Below, one piece after another: positions 38,761 to 46,963 of a stretch of 64,000 bases of DNA. Below the pieces are notes generated by a model. The model saw nothing but the letters and a program-made list of their open reading frames with translations, had not been told where the DNA came from and made no database searches. The number at the start of each line of letters is the position of its first letter. Position 1 is the first letter of the stretch. Source of the stretch: Beijerinckia mobilis (GTDB taxonomy: Bacteria > Pseudomonadota > Alphaproteobacteria > Rhizobiales > Beijerinckiaceae); NCBI RefSeq assembly GCF_000745425.1, contig NZ_JQJH01000013.1, positions 1 to 64,000 of the forward strand. Direction: 5' to 3'. The position numbers were made by a program, and so were the translations under genes.

Positions 38761-39348
38761 TTGTTTACATATCAAGAAGTTGAGAATGCTATCGCCCGTC
38801 TGCACCATGTGCCATCCGGGCGCGCAGGGACTTTCAAGGCGCGAATTCGTAATTTCCAAAGAGTAGGATTAATTCCTTCCTCTCCAGGGAAAGGATTAAG
38901 AATACAATACAATATAGAAGATGTAATTAGATGGGCATTGTGTTTTGAGTTCTCTGAAGTAGGATTGCCTCCAGAGCAAATAAAAAAAATATTTACGTAC
39001 TCTGGGTGGGCTTTATTTCGTCCATTTGAAGGGCCTGTGACAAGTGATGACTATTTATTCTGTTTACTTGGAAACTTTCTTGAATGGCACTTAAATAAAG
39101 AAGATAAGCAATCACTTGATCATGAGAAGTTAGCTTTTGATGTCGTTCGAGCATCTGAAATTGGCAGAATGATTATTGAGAATGAGCATTATAATCGAAT
39201 TCTTATAATTAATATGACAGATCTAAAACGTAAATTAGGTGAGGAGCTTAATATAAACTGGGATTATAAGATAACTATATCATCAAAAGATGGGTCTTCC
39301 AGTATGGTTCATCAAATGAGTATGTTTAGAGCGTCTCCATTACGCTAA
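38761..39348 (+). CDS. AT-rich MerR/HTH-like regulator
   Basis: A 195-residue protein. I chose TTG 38761 because AAGGAGG sits six bases upstream; this trims about 31 residues from the longer open frame. The first 90 residues (FTYQEVENAIARLHHVPSGR; FKARIRNFQRVGLIPS; YNIEDVIRWALCFEFSEVGL) fit a MerR-like winged helix. The C-terminal half has no recognised ligand domain. Base composition is much more AT-rich than the surroundings, and the following 150 bases are AT-rich as well, which points to recent acquisition. It may regulate the element. Confidence 0.6.
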   Translation: MFTYQEVENAIARLHHVPSGRAGTFKARIRNFQRVGLIPSSPGKGLRIQYNIEDVIRWALCFEFSEVGLPPEQIKKIFTYSGWALFRPFEGPVTSDDYLFCLLGNFLEWHLNKEDKQSLDHEKLAFDVVRASEIGRMIIENEHYNRILIINMTDLKRKLGEELNINWDYKITISSKDGSSSMVHQMSMFRASPLR

Positions 39349-39495
39349 TTATTATTTATAATTAATACACAATAATATTTTTTTATAATAAAATATTAAT
39401 AGTGAATTTAATAAAACAGTTTGTTACATCGATCGTCATTGATTATCTTACGTCCGTTGATAATAATAATTAAATTATATGCCTATAGCTGGGCA

Positions 39496-39894
39496 TCACG
39501 TCTTTTCAAACATGGCATGTTTCGCCGCCTGGGCGAGGAAACCGGAGCGGGTCAGGCCATGGCTCTCGGCATAGCGATCGATTTGCACAAGCACGTCCTC
39601 CGGCAAAGTCACATTGACCCGGACGGATTTTGGTGCTGCGGCAGGAACGGGAACAAGAATCGCCACCCCTTGCCGGTTTTCCTGATTGGCCATCACCGTT
39701 TCAAGGGAAGATGGCTCCGGAATGGCTTCCCCATCTTCCGCCAACCCCTCGATATGCAGAGCAAGGGCTTCCTCGGCCATGGCGCGGGCCTCGTCGAGCG
39801 TCGTCCCGGCCGTGACGCAGCCGGAGAAGTCGGGGAAGGAAACCCCATAATCGCTATCGGCTTCTTTGTGGATGAGAGCGATGTATTGGCGCAT
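39496..39894 (-). CDS. hicB: HicB antitoxin
   Basis: A 132-residue HicB-type antitoxin. The N-terminal part (YGVSFPDFSGCVTAGTTLDE, EALALHIEGL) is the degenerate RNase H-like HicB fold. The C-terminal part (VRVNVTLPEDVLVQIDRYAE) is a ribbon-helix-helix, used to bind the operator. AGGA is seven bases before ATG 39894. It follows hicA by four bases, so the operon is toxin first. The pair is a stabilising module of the integrative element. Confidence 0.9.
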   Translation of the reverse strand: MRQYIALIHKEADSDYGVSFPDFSGCVTAGTTLDEARAMAEEALALHIEGLAEDGEAIPEPSSLETVMANQENRQGVAILVPVPAAAPKSVRVNVTLPEDVLVQIDRYAESHGLTRSGFLAQAAKHAMFEKT

Positions 39895-39898
39895 GGCG

Positions 39899-40087
39899 CT
39901 ATCCTATACTGAGACCAGCTTGCTTCTCGATGCTCCGCAGTGTGCCTTTGGGCAATTCGCGTGAGGGATGGGGAACAGTCACCCGGCCCGGTTTCGTCGG
40001 ATGCTTGAATTGAACGTGGCTGCCTTTCTGGCCGACCTTTTTCCATCCATCGGCTTCAAGGGCGGCTATGACGGCGCGGCTATTCAT
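39899..40087 (-). CDS. hicA: HicA toxin (mRNA interferase)
   Basis: A 62-residue HicA toxin: MNSRAVIAALEADGWKK, then KGSHVQFKHP with the catalytic His, then the GRVTVPHP strand. The small dsRBD-like protein cleaves mRNA. The ATG chosen is at 40087; a frame extension to 40105 adds six residues. Its start is inside a large palindrome, so hicAB is likely self-repressed. Confidence 0.9.
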   Translation of the reverse strand: MNSRAVIAALEADGWKKVGQKGSHVQFKHPTKPGRVTVPHPSRELPKGTLRSIEKQAGLSIG

Positions 40088-40113
40088 ATGTGTATTTATA
40101 CACATATGAATAG
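40080..40113. promoter_or_regulatory. 34-bp palindrome over the hicA start, candidate HicB operator
   Basis: Two 16-base arms, CTATTCATATGTGTAT at 40080-40095 and ATACACATATGAATAG at 40098-40113, are perfect inverted copies with two bases between. The ATG of hicA (40085-40087 on the plus strand) falls in the left arm. This size and symmetry suit ribbon-helix-helix HicB autoregulation. The overlap with the start implies that mRNA begins very close to, or inside, the palindrome. Confidence 0.75.
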
Positions 40114-40192
40114 AGCTGGCAATGGAATGATGCGCCTATTGACGTGAGGATTTTTGTGCGACATGATCGACCTATCGGATGAGGGCATCGGC

Positions 40193-41416
40193 ATGTCAGT
40201 TCGAAAGCGTAGCTGGATCACGGCAAAGGGTGAGAAGAAAGAGGCCTGGGTCGCCGATTATGTCGACCAAGCCGGAAAGCGCCATCTCAAAACTTTTGAT
40301 CGCAAGAAAGAAGCAGATGCTTTCCATGCGAAGGCTAATGTCGAGATTCGGGAAGGTACGCATACACCTGATAGTGCGAGCGTGACCGTGACCGAAGCGG
40401 CAAATTTGTGGCTCGAAACCGGGCGCGGGCGCAGACTCGAGTCATCAACCCTTGATTCTTATGAACAGCATGTTCGCCTTCATCTTGTGCCTTTCATTGG
40501 CAGGCTGAAGCTTTCACAATTGACCGTTCCCATGATCCGCGAATTGGAAGACAAGCTGCGACGCGGCGATCCGGCGCCTGGCGTAGGGGAGGGCGCGGCG
40601 CGATCGGCTGACATGATCAAGCGGATTGTTTCGAGCCTTGGTGCCATGCTTGGCGACGCCCAGGAGCGTGGACTTGTGTCGCGAAATGTCGTGCGGGACC
40701 TTCGATCTGGGCGTCGCCGCAGCTCTGAAAAGAAAAAAGACAATAGGCAGAAAGGCAAGCTGAAAGTTGGGATTGATATTCCGACGCCTAATGAAATCAA
40801 AGCGTTTATCGGAGCTTTGCAAGGCCAATATCGGCCATTGCTTATTACGGCTACTTTCACTGGTCTTCGCGCTTCTGAGCTTCGTGGCTTGCGGTGGGCT
40901 GATCTCGATTTCGAGCGACGCGAACTACATGTTCGGCAGAGAATGGATAAACGCAATGTAGCTGGGCCACCAAAATCAGGGGCGGGCGAGCGCAAGATCC
41001 CGATGCCGCCAATCGTGATAAACACATTGCGTGAATGGCGATTGGCTTGCCCGAAGGGTACGGCGGATCTTGTTTTTCCTACGGGGAACGGCCGGCCCGA
41101 GCATCATGCCAATATTGCGCAACGTGGGCTCATCCCTGCGTGGATCGCGGCTGGCGTGACGGTTCCAGGGTTGGACAAAGAAGGCAAGCCGATCGAGGCC
41201 GCAAAATATCCAGGCTTGCATGCGCTTCGGCATTTCTACGCCTCATGGCTCATAAACCGAAAGGCCGATGGCGGACTAGAATTGCCGCCGAAGCTGGTTC
41301 AAGAACGTCTCGGGCACTCAACCATCGCGATGACCCTCGACACTTATTCTCACCTATTTCCGCGTGTGGATGATGCTGATGAGCTTGCCCAAGCAGAGCG
41401 CGTACTTTTAGGTTGA
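40193..41416 (+). CDS. tyrosine-recombinase integrase of the element
   Basis: A 407-residue phage/ICE-type integrase (ATG 40193, MSVRKRSWITAKGEKKEAWV, with GAGGG upstream). The N-terminal SAM-like core-binding part covers about 60-180. The catalytic domain has Arg226 (FTGLRASELRGL), His-x-x-Arg (LHALRHFYAS; Arg346), His375 (RLGHS) and the nucleophile Tyr385 (DTYSHLF). All catalytic residues are intact. It points towards the tRNA-Met fragment at 41483, which is its likely att site. Confidence 0.93.
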   Translation: MSVRKRSWITAKGEKKEAWVADYVDQAGKRHLKTFDRKKEADAFHAKANVEIREGTHTPDSASVTVTEAANLWLETGRGRRLESSTLDSYEQHVRLHLVPFIGRLKLSQLTVPMIRELEDKLRRGDPAPGVGEGAARSADMIKRIVSSLGAMLGDAQERGLVSRNVVRDLRSGRRRSSEKKKDNRQKGKLKVGIDIPTPNEIKAFIGALQGQYRPLLITATFTGLRASELRGLRWADLDFERRELHVRQRMDKRNVAGPPKSGAGERKIPMPPIVINTLREWRLACPKGTADLVFPTGNGRPEHHANIAQRGLIPAWIAAGVTVPGLDKEGKPIEAAKYPGLHALRHFYASWLINRKADGGLELPPKLVQERLGHSTIAMTLDTYSHLFPRVDDADELAQAERVLLG

Positions 41417-41482
41417 ATGCGACACAGGCGCGACATTGCGTGAGTATAATATATATAAATCAAATAATTAGCATACAAAATA

Positions 41483-41533
41483 AGAGGAATCATAATCCTT
41501 GTGTCGGGGGTTCGAGTCCCTCCTCCGCTACCA
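41483..41533 (+). other. 3' half of tRNA-Met (CAT), attachment site of the element
   Basis: The sequence reads as the end of an elongator tRNA-Met: anticodon stem-loop GAGGAATCATAATCCTT (anticodon CAT), then T arm GGGGG-TTCGAGT-CCCTC, acceptor strand CTCCGCT, discriminator A and CCA to 41533. The bases upstream do not form the D arm or the 5' acceptor strand, so it is not an intact tRNA. Tyrosine integrases often use tRNA 3' ends as attB, and this fragment begins 66 bases after the integrase stop. The intact tRNA-Met is not in this window. A CAT anticodon could also mark tRNA-Ile2. Confidence 0.75.
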
Positions 41534-42283
41534 GCCCGCCCCAGACGCGCAATTTCAATACAGATTAACGCCAACACGAGCTCAAAGAGGGCTTGACCGA
41601 TCGTGTTGCGTCTTACCGTCGGATTTTTCTCGAAATACGGATAGCGTCTGTACCGAGCCATTCGGCTGGAAATGTGGAAACAAACGCGTTTTCCGACACA
41701 TTCCACAATCCAAACATTCTTTCTCTGCGAAACCGTAAGCTAGCGGCAAGCCTCAGCCTTTATTGCGCTATCGGCGATCTATCGCCGATCGGCGTCTTTA
41801 AAGGTTTGTCGCCATCGGCTCATAAGGGTGCCTGGGGGCGTCGGCTATTTCCTTGCTTGATGATCGAGCTTGCTGGCGAGCATGGGAGCAATTTTCTTGG
41901 GCAATCATCCTTAATTAAAGAGTCTTGATGGCTTTCTGCTCCTCGCGCGTGGCCTGCCGGGAGGGATGGTTGTTCGCCGGCTGTCGCGAAATCAGGGGTG
42001 CCTGAACACGATGTTTTTGTGTCATCGAAACCCTTCTGTTTCTTCGGGGTGTTTGTCTTTGCCTCGTGCCCTGTGGGACGGAGGAGGTATCAATCTGTCC
42101 GTTATTATTCCGTGATTTTCGATAGAATTTCTTGAGTACGAAAGAATCTGAAGCCTGGCTGACATCAGCCGACATAATCACCAAAGGTTTGTAGGCTCTG
42201 ACGCCAATGCGCGTCAAAATGCCCGATTGGCGTTCGCCATCGACGCATTATGAGATTTCAATACTTTCTAATGTGGTCGAACT
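41534..42283. other. gene-poor region after the att site
   Basis: About 750 bases with no gene well supported. There is a short perfect inverted repeat (ATCGGCGAT, two bases, ATCGCCGAT) at 41770-41789. A possible 36-residue ORF is at 41915-42025 on the minus strand. Longer frames here look fortuitous. Confidence 0.6.
41915..42025 (-). CDS. possible small basic protein
   Basis: A 36-residue frame beginning MTQKHRVQAPLISRQPANNH, with AGAAGGG about seven bases before the ATG at 42025. It is basic and Gln/Arg-rich with no motif. The open frame continues upstream to 42217 but with weak support. It may be fortuitous. Confidence 0.25.
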   Translation of the reverse strand: MTQKHRVQAPLISRQPANNHPSRQATREEQKAIKTL

Positions 42284-42682
42284 GTGACGCCTTCAGCGAA
42301 ATATAGAGTAGGGCGGTTCATCGCTCTCCTCCTGTACGTGCTGGCAAGCACGACAGTCGGATTCGCGCATCGAAGCAATGGACCGGCTGCGCGGGCTGAG
42401 CTTGCGCGCTATGCGCTGCCTGACGGTACGCTTCCCGTTATCTGTAGTCAGACACAGAATAAAACCTATGGAAAAAGTGGAGGGCATGACGGGTTTTGCA
42501 AGCACCTTTATATTTGCCGTGCCTGCTGTCTCACTTCCGCTCCGGGGCTGACACCTCCTTTATCCGTCATCGTTCCACCGCAAGATCTCTCGGAGCAGGT
42601 TTACTGGACCGTCCATGGGGAATTGCCAAGGCTTCCACGGACGATCACAACACTCGGTGCACGCGGTCCACCGTTTGCGTGA
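42284..42682 (+). CDS. DUF2946-like small membrane/periplasmic protein
   Basis: A 132-residue protein with GTG start at 42284 and no strong binding site. An N-terminal hydrophobic helix (RFIALLLYVLASTTVGFA) looks like a signal or anchor. Then come ALPDGTLPVICSQ and a CxxCC motif in ICRACCLTSAPGL, and it ends near ARGPPF. This layout resembles the DUF2946 family, often located near copper or cytochrome genes. Function is unknown. It lies 196 bp upstream of the bd-like oxidase. Confidence 0.55.
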   Translation: MTPSAKYRVGRFIALLLYVLASTTVGFAHRSNGPAARAELARYALPDGTLPVICSQTQNKTYGKSGGHDGFCKHLYICRACCLTSAPGLTPPLSVIVPPQDLSEQVYWTVHGELPRLPRTITTLGARGPPFA

Positions 42683-42878
42683 CAGACCAGGACCTTCATC
42701 GAAACCGTCATCAGTGTGACTGATCCAATTGGTCTGTCCGAGCGATTGATCCGCCACAGTGGCATCTCGCGGGCGGTTGATGATGTTTTTCTTTATTTGA
42801 AGACGCGCCTTGAAACTCCTGTCAGTGGCGGGGGTACGCTGGCTCGTCGTCTTCGGAAACCTCACGGAAACAATCATT

Positions 42879-44285
42879 ATGGACATCATCGGGATGTACC
42901 CGACCTTCTACGTGCCCTATATCGGCACGGCGTGGGTCATGGGCATAATTGGTGTGATACATGTGCTTGCATCACACACCTCGGTTGGCGCCGCATTCCT
43001 CTTCGCGTTTCTCGAGACCAAAGCCTATCGGGATAATCAGCCGCAGCTTCTTGACTTCATCAAACGCTATGGCGTCTTTCTCCTCGTCTTCTCCTATATT
43101 ATCGGCTCCATCACCGGCCCCGGCATCTGGTACGCCATCACGGTCACCAGCCCGCGCGGTGTCAGTGGTCTGATCCATAATTTCGTCTGGGTCTGGGCCG
43201 CGGAGTGGGTCTATTTTACGGTCGAGGTGATCGGCGCATATGCGCTCGTCTATCTCATCGGCAAGATCGACGCGAAATCCCATCTCAAATTGACATGGTC
43301 CTTCGCGCTCGCCTCCTGGTCGACGATGCTGATCATCGTTGGCATTCTGTCCTTCATGATGTGGCCAGGTAACGAGAGCTGGTATCAGACGGGTTCCACC
43401 AATGATGCCTTCTACAACCTGAATTTCTTCGCCCATCTCGGCGTTCGTACCGGCTCGATGTTCGTGATGGCTGCCGTGGTTGGTCTGATGGTCGCCGCCG
43501 GTGTGCAAGACAAGGAACTGAAGAAAGAGGTCGTTCGCCTGATTACGCCTATCGGCCTTGGCGGCGGCGTTTTCGCAACCGCGATGTTCTTCTATTATCT
43601 GCAGACGGTTCCTTCCAATGCGCGGATCATGCTGAAATATCACCTGCTTCCGCAATATGCGGCAGGCATGATCGCGGTCGCTGTGGGATCGGCCGCCTAT
43701 CTGATCTTCGCCTGGTTCAAGCCGCAGGCGGTGAAAACCTGGATCGCCGTGCCCGCATTCCTTGTCATCGCCTTGATCGGTGTGTGGCCGGAAGAGCGGA
43801 TGCGTGAAAGCATGCGCAAGCCCTATGTCGCCGGCCAATATATCTATGGCAATCAGGTGATCGCGCGGGATGTTCCCGGCAAGGGGATCACCGGCGAGGT
43901 CGATCGGATCGCCGAGAAGGGATATCTGAAGCTGCATCCCTTCATTCCGGAACGGCTGCGCACCATCACGGCGGAAAACAAACTGGAGGTCGGCGCGGTT
44001 TTGACGAAAATCGCCTGCGCCAATTGCCATGCCCTGGAGCCCGGCGCACCGCTGCGCTCGCTGCCGGATAAATTCTTCCATTCGACGGATAAGCAGATGA
44101 TCGCGGCATTCCTTGCGGGGCCGCTGAAACAGGGATCCGTCCCCTTCATGCCCCGCATCGATCTGCCGGAGGACGAGATCGACGCGATTGCAAGCTATAT
44201 CGCCAATATCAACGAGACGGCAGGGCAGCCAGCGGGCCGGTCGAAAGTCTCCTCCAATGATCAGCCGTCAGTCAGGAGCAATTGA
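42879..44285 (+). CDS. bd-like oxidase subunit I with fused C-terminal cytochrome c domain
   Basis: A 468-residue membrane protein. ATG 42879 (MDIIGMYPTFYVPYIGTAWV) is chosen; the frame also opens at a TTG at 42810. The first 330 residues have about eight or nine membrane spans with conserved His/Trp/Glu positions (VIHVLASHTSVGAA; WVWAAEWVYFTVEVIGA) resembling CydA-type cytochrome bd subunits. The C-terminal ~100 residues form a c-type domain with one haem motif ACANCH (Cys380, Cys383, His384). The usual quinol-loop signature GWxxxExGRQPW is not seen. This fits the CydA relatives with attached cytochrome c (OR-C type as I recall the literature), which may not take electrons from quinol. The start overlaps nothing; the stop overlaps subunit II. 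Confidence 0.75.
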   Translation: MDIIGMYPTFYVPYIGTAWVMGIIGVIHVLASHTSVGAAFLFAFLETKAYRDNQPQLLDFIKRYGVFLLVFSYIIGSITGPGIWYAITVTSPRGVSGLIHNFVWVWAAEWVYFTVEVIGAYALVYLIGKIDAKSHLKLTWSFALASWSTMLIIVGILSFMMWPGNESWYQTGSTNDAFYNLNFFAHLGVRTGSMFVMAAVVGLMVAAGVQDKELKKEVVRLITPIGLGGGVFATAMFFYYLQTVPSNARIMLKYHLLPQYAAGMIAVAVGSAAYLIFAWFKPQAVKTWIAVPAFLVIALIGVWPEERMRESMRKPYVAGQYIYGNQVIARDVPGKGITGEVDRIAEKGYLKLHPFIPERLRTITAENKLEVGAVLTKIACANCHALEPGAPLRSLPDKFFHSTDKQMIAAFLAGPLKQGSVPFMPRIDLPEDEIDAIASYIANINETAGQPAGRSKVSSNDQPSVRSN

Positions 44286-45508
44286 CCATGGAAATGAGTT
44301 CTGTCCTCCACGTCTTGCGGGACCCGGCAGGCATTCCTGCCGTACCGGCCCTGTTTCAACTCCTGATGGTCCTGACCTGGGTCTTTCACATTGCTTTCGT
44401 GACCCTCGCGTTGGGAACCGCGGCATTGTCGATCTATGCCTTCTATGGCCACCCCGGCAGTGAGGATTGGCAGCGCCTGTCCATGGCAATGACCAAGGTT
44501 GCCAAAGTCAGCGTCTCCCTGCTGATCGTGCTCGGCGTCGCGCCCTTGCTGTTCACCCAGGTGATCTATGATCCCCAATGGTATGCCTCCAATGTGCTGT
44601 CGGCGCGCTGGGCGATCGGCTTCATCGCCTCGCTCATCGTCGCTTATTGCCTGTGGTTCGCATTCTATTGGGGCAATCATGAAGGCGCGAAGCGTTATAT
44701 CGGCCTTTATGCCATTGTGGGATTGGTGCTGTTTCTCATGGATGGGCTCATCATGCATGTGCTCTCCTATCAGGCCATTCTGCCGCAACGCTGGATGGAC
44801 TGGTATGCGCCGGGCGGTGTCATCGACATGAACGGCGGTGCTCTGCATGCGATCGAATGGCCGCGCTATCTCTTCATCATCAGTCTTTCGATTCCCGCTG
44901 TCGGCGTCTTTCTCATCGCCTATAGCGACTATTTTTCCGTTCGTGAGGACAAGTCCAAGGATTATCTCCAATTTGCCCGCAATCTCGGAAGAAAAATCGG
45001 CTTTTGGGGGTTCCTTATTGCAACAGGCCTGTTGATCTGGTGGCAGTTCGATCATCCGGCGGATACACATCTCGTCTGGCAGCCGTTTGGATGGCTCATG
45101 GTCATGGCACTCTTGCTCATGGCGAATATTCTGCGTGACGAGAAGAGCAGTCTTAGCGGCTACAAGCTCGTCGCAGGCGGCATGGGCATTCTGACGATGG
45201 TGGCGATCTGGCGCGAGGTGGTGCGTGTCACCTATCTCAAGCCGTTCGGTTATGTCGTTTCCGATTACAAGGTAAATGTCGATTGGCCTTCGACATTCCT
45301 GTTCTTTTCGACATTCATCGGCGTTGGCGGTTTGGTTGGCGGCTTCTATCTGACGCTTCTTTACCAGTCCGGCAGAGTCGCCGGCCGTTATGAGGCCAAG
45401 GGTTTCGTCGCCAAGCTCGGCACTGGCGCCGTCGCCATCGTCGCTTTGTGGATCGCCGTGTTCCTCGCCTATGGCACCACGATCTACATCCGTAATGCTC
45501 TCATCTGA
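44282..45508 (+). CDS. bd-like oxidase partner membrane subunit
   Basis: A 408-residue protein with about eight to ten membrane spans, overlapping the previous stop by four bases (translational coupling). Its long runs of hydrophobic helices with conserved His (VLTWVFHIAFVTLALGTAAL) and Trp/Asp motifs in loops resemble CydB-like or CydA-like partners of non-canonical bd oxidases. It has no CxxCH motif. It is probably assembled with the upstream subunit. Exact haem content cannot be read from the sequence. Confidence 0.7.
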   Translation: MTMEMSSVLHVLRDPAGIPAVPALFQLLMVLTWVFHIAFVTLALGTAALSIYAFYGHPGSEDWQRLSMAMTKVAKVSVSLLIVLGVAPLLFTQVIYDPQWYASNVLSARWAIGFIASLIVAYCLWFAFYWGNHEGAKRYIGLYAIVGLVLFLMDGLIMHVLSYQAILPQRWMDWYAPGGVIDMNGGALHAIEWPRYLFIISLSIPAVGVFLIAYSDYFSVREDKSKDYLQFARNLGRKIGFWGFLIATGLLIWWQFDHPADTHLVWQPFGWLMVMALLLMANILRDEKSSLSGYKLVAGGMGILTMVAIWREVVRVTYLKPFGYVVSDYKVNVDWPSTFLFFSTFIGVGGLVGGFYLTLLYQSGRVAGRYEAKGFVAKLGTGAVAIVALWIAVFLAYGTTIYIRNALI

Positions 45509-45521
45509 AAAGACCTTCTCC

Positions 45522-45860
45522 ATGAACAGCTTTCATATGACACTTTCCGGCGCCGTCATGCTCGCCTTGTCTGGCCTCGTTACCGGGGCTTCGGCGCAGA
45601 CGGTGGATATAGCAAAAGGCAAGCAAAAAGCTGAAGTTTGCATGTCCTGCCACGGAGCCGACGGTTTCACGGCTGCGGCACCTGCCATTCCGCATCTTGC
45701 GGGTCAGGACAGGGATTATCTCGTCAAGGCTTTGACTGCCTACCGGGCCGCTGATACGCGGACGGATGAGACAATGACGGCAATGGCGAAGCCCCTGTCG
45801 GATAGCGACATCATCAACATTGCGGCTTTCTTCAGCTCCTTGCCTCCGGGAAAGCCGTAA
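45522..45860 (+). CDS. class I cytochrome c, periplasmic
   Basis: A 112-residue monohaem cytochrome c. ATG 45522 is chosen; a signal peptide (about 1-25) ends in GASA. The haem motif VCMSCHG and a distal Met (TMTAMAKPLSDSDI) are both present, with the C-terminal helix IINIAAFFSSLPPG. It is in the same transcript as the bd-like oxidase, 13 bp downstream, so it is the likely electron donor or acceptor. A strong terminator follows. Confidence 0.88.
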   Translation: MNSFHMTLSGAVMLALSGLVTGASAQTVDIAKGKQKAEVCMSCHGADGFTAAAPAIPHLAGQDRDYLVKALTAYRAADTRTDETMTAMAKPLSDSDIINIAAFFSSLPPGKP

Positions 45861-45907
45861 TCATTCTCCTGCAGTGAAATGTCTGCCGCAGACAAAGCAT
45901 AATCTTC

Positions 45908-45934
45908 AGGGCGGGATCTCGATCCCGCCCTTTT
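45908..45934 (+). terminator. Rho-independent terminator after cytochrome c
   Basis: AGGGCGGGAT, loop CTCG, ATCCCGCCCT followed by TTTT: a perfect 10-bp stem with a short U run, 48 bases after the cytochrome c stop. It ends the bd-like oxidase operon. Confidence 0.85.
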
Positions 45935-46145
45935 GCGTGAAGCCGATGATGAAACCGGTGAGACCAAAGAATGATGCGCTTCATTGATCGCTCTTTGGCC
46001 CTGCGACTGCAGTTTGTTTGTTTCTGCCGAACATCATGGATCACAGATAGTTTTTGATCCGTACACCTTGTGGACGGGCGTACCCGATCCGGTTCAATCC
46101 TGCGGTTTTTTGCAGGAAATTATGGTTGTGTTATTGGCCTGCGCT

Positions 46146-46646
46146 TTAAGGATTGAGCCGCCAGATTTCGAAATTGAGGATCGAGGCGAAGCCGACCCAG
46201 AGAATGATGGGGACGAGCATGGCGCCAGCGGCGCGGTCGATCCGCCAGAAGCAGAGCGCCGTCGCCGCAAGCAGAAACCATTGCGGAATGATATTGATGA
46301 GCCCGGCCATGGGGCTACGCATGGCGAAGAACATCCACGACCACAGGATATTGAGCGCGAGCTGGGCGAAATAGAACCCGAGCGCTCTCGCACGTGCTTC
46401 TGAATCCGGCTTGCGCAGGAGCCGCCAGGCGGCGATGCCCATGAGGATGTAGAGCATTGTCCACACGGGTCCGAAGATCCAGTCCGGCGGATTGAAATCC
46501 GGCTTGGCGAGCATGTGATACCAGGGTGTGAGATTGGCGAAAGTTGCCAGTGAGCCCAAAAGATAGGCCGCGAGAATTGGCCCGGCCGCGAGACAGAGCG
46601 TGCGCCAGAACGCGCCGTTTCGTTGGAACAAGGGGTGGATTGTCAT
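46146..46646 (-). CDS. tspO: TspO/MBR (tryptophan-rich sensory) protein
   Basis: A 166-residue inner-membrane protein. ATG 46646 has GGTGAAGAG upstream; the open frame runs further to 46886 but that part is not family-like. Five hydrophobic helices are seen. The family signatures are LTPWYHMLAKPDFNPPDWIF, VWTMLYILMGIAAW and ALNILWSWMFF. TspO binds tetrapyrroles and in alphaproteobacteria regulates photosynthesis or stress genes. It is divergent from the XRE gene. Confidence 0.9.
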   Translation of the reverse strand: MTIHPLFQRNGAFWRTLCLAAGPILAAYLLGSLATFANLTPWYHMLAKPDFNPPDWIFGPVWTMLYILMGIAAWRLLRKPDSEARARALGFYFAQLALNILWSWMFFAMRSPMAGLINIIPQWFLLAATALCFWRIDRAAGAMLVPIILWVGFASILNFEIWRLNP

Positions 46647-46963
46647 CTCTTCACCGCCGTTGGAGTTCGTCTCTGCCGCGCGAGGCAGGATGACGGCTTG
46701 CGCATCTCGATCCAAGGCTTTGTATCTGCCTTTGGTTTCGCCGGGAGCGCGCGGAAACGTCCGCACGATTGCGGAAACGCGGTGTTGCGGCCGAGGTTCG
46801 GGCGCCGAGGCCGATCTTCCTTCCCCCCCGGGAGGTCCTTCGCCGGGAACCCTTTTCAATGCGAGAAATGATGTTTTAAATATCATTTATAATGATTGAA
46901 ATATCACTTTGAATTGGATAATAATAAAAAAGCAGTTTTAAAATATGAGGCAGTGACACCTCG
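46647..46963. promoter_or_regulatory. divergent tspO / XRE intergenic region with palindrome
   Basis: A 317-base region whose right part (46870-46940) is AT-rich. ATCATT-TAT-AATGAT at 46882-46896 is a perfect 6-bp inverted repeat, and a nearby AAATATCA motif is repeated at 46878 and 46899. It is a candidate operator for the XRE regulator, placed for autoregulation of the hyf-like operon. No clear -35/-10 pair was found. Confidence 0.4.

Noticed and set aside
41483-41533. Intact tRNA-Met gene
   Set aside because: Only the anticodon arm to CCA is present; no D arm or 5' acceptor strand precedes it.
42972-44081. 369-codon minus-strand frame opposite oxidase subunit I
   Set aside because: Antisense shadow of a clear cytochrome gene; composition is artefactual.
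44261-45523. 420-codon minus-strand frame antisense to the oxidase subunit
   Set aside because: It is the shadow of a membrane protein gene, rich in Glu/Asp/His, and has no family features or binding site.
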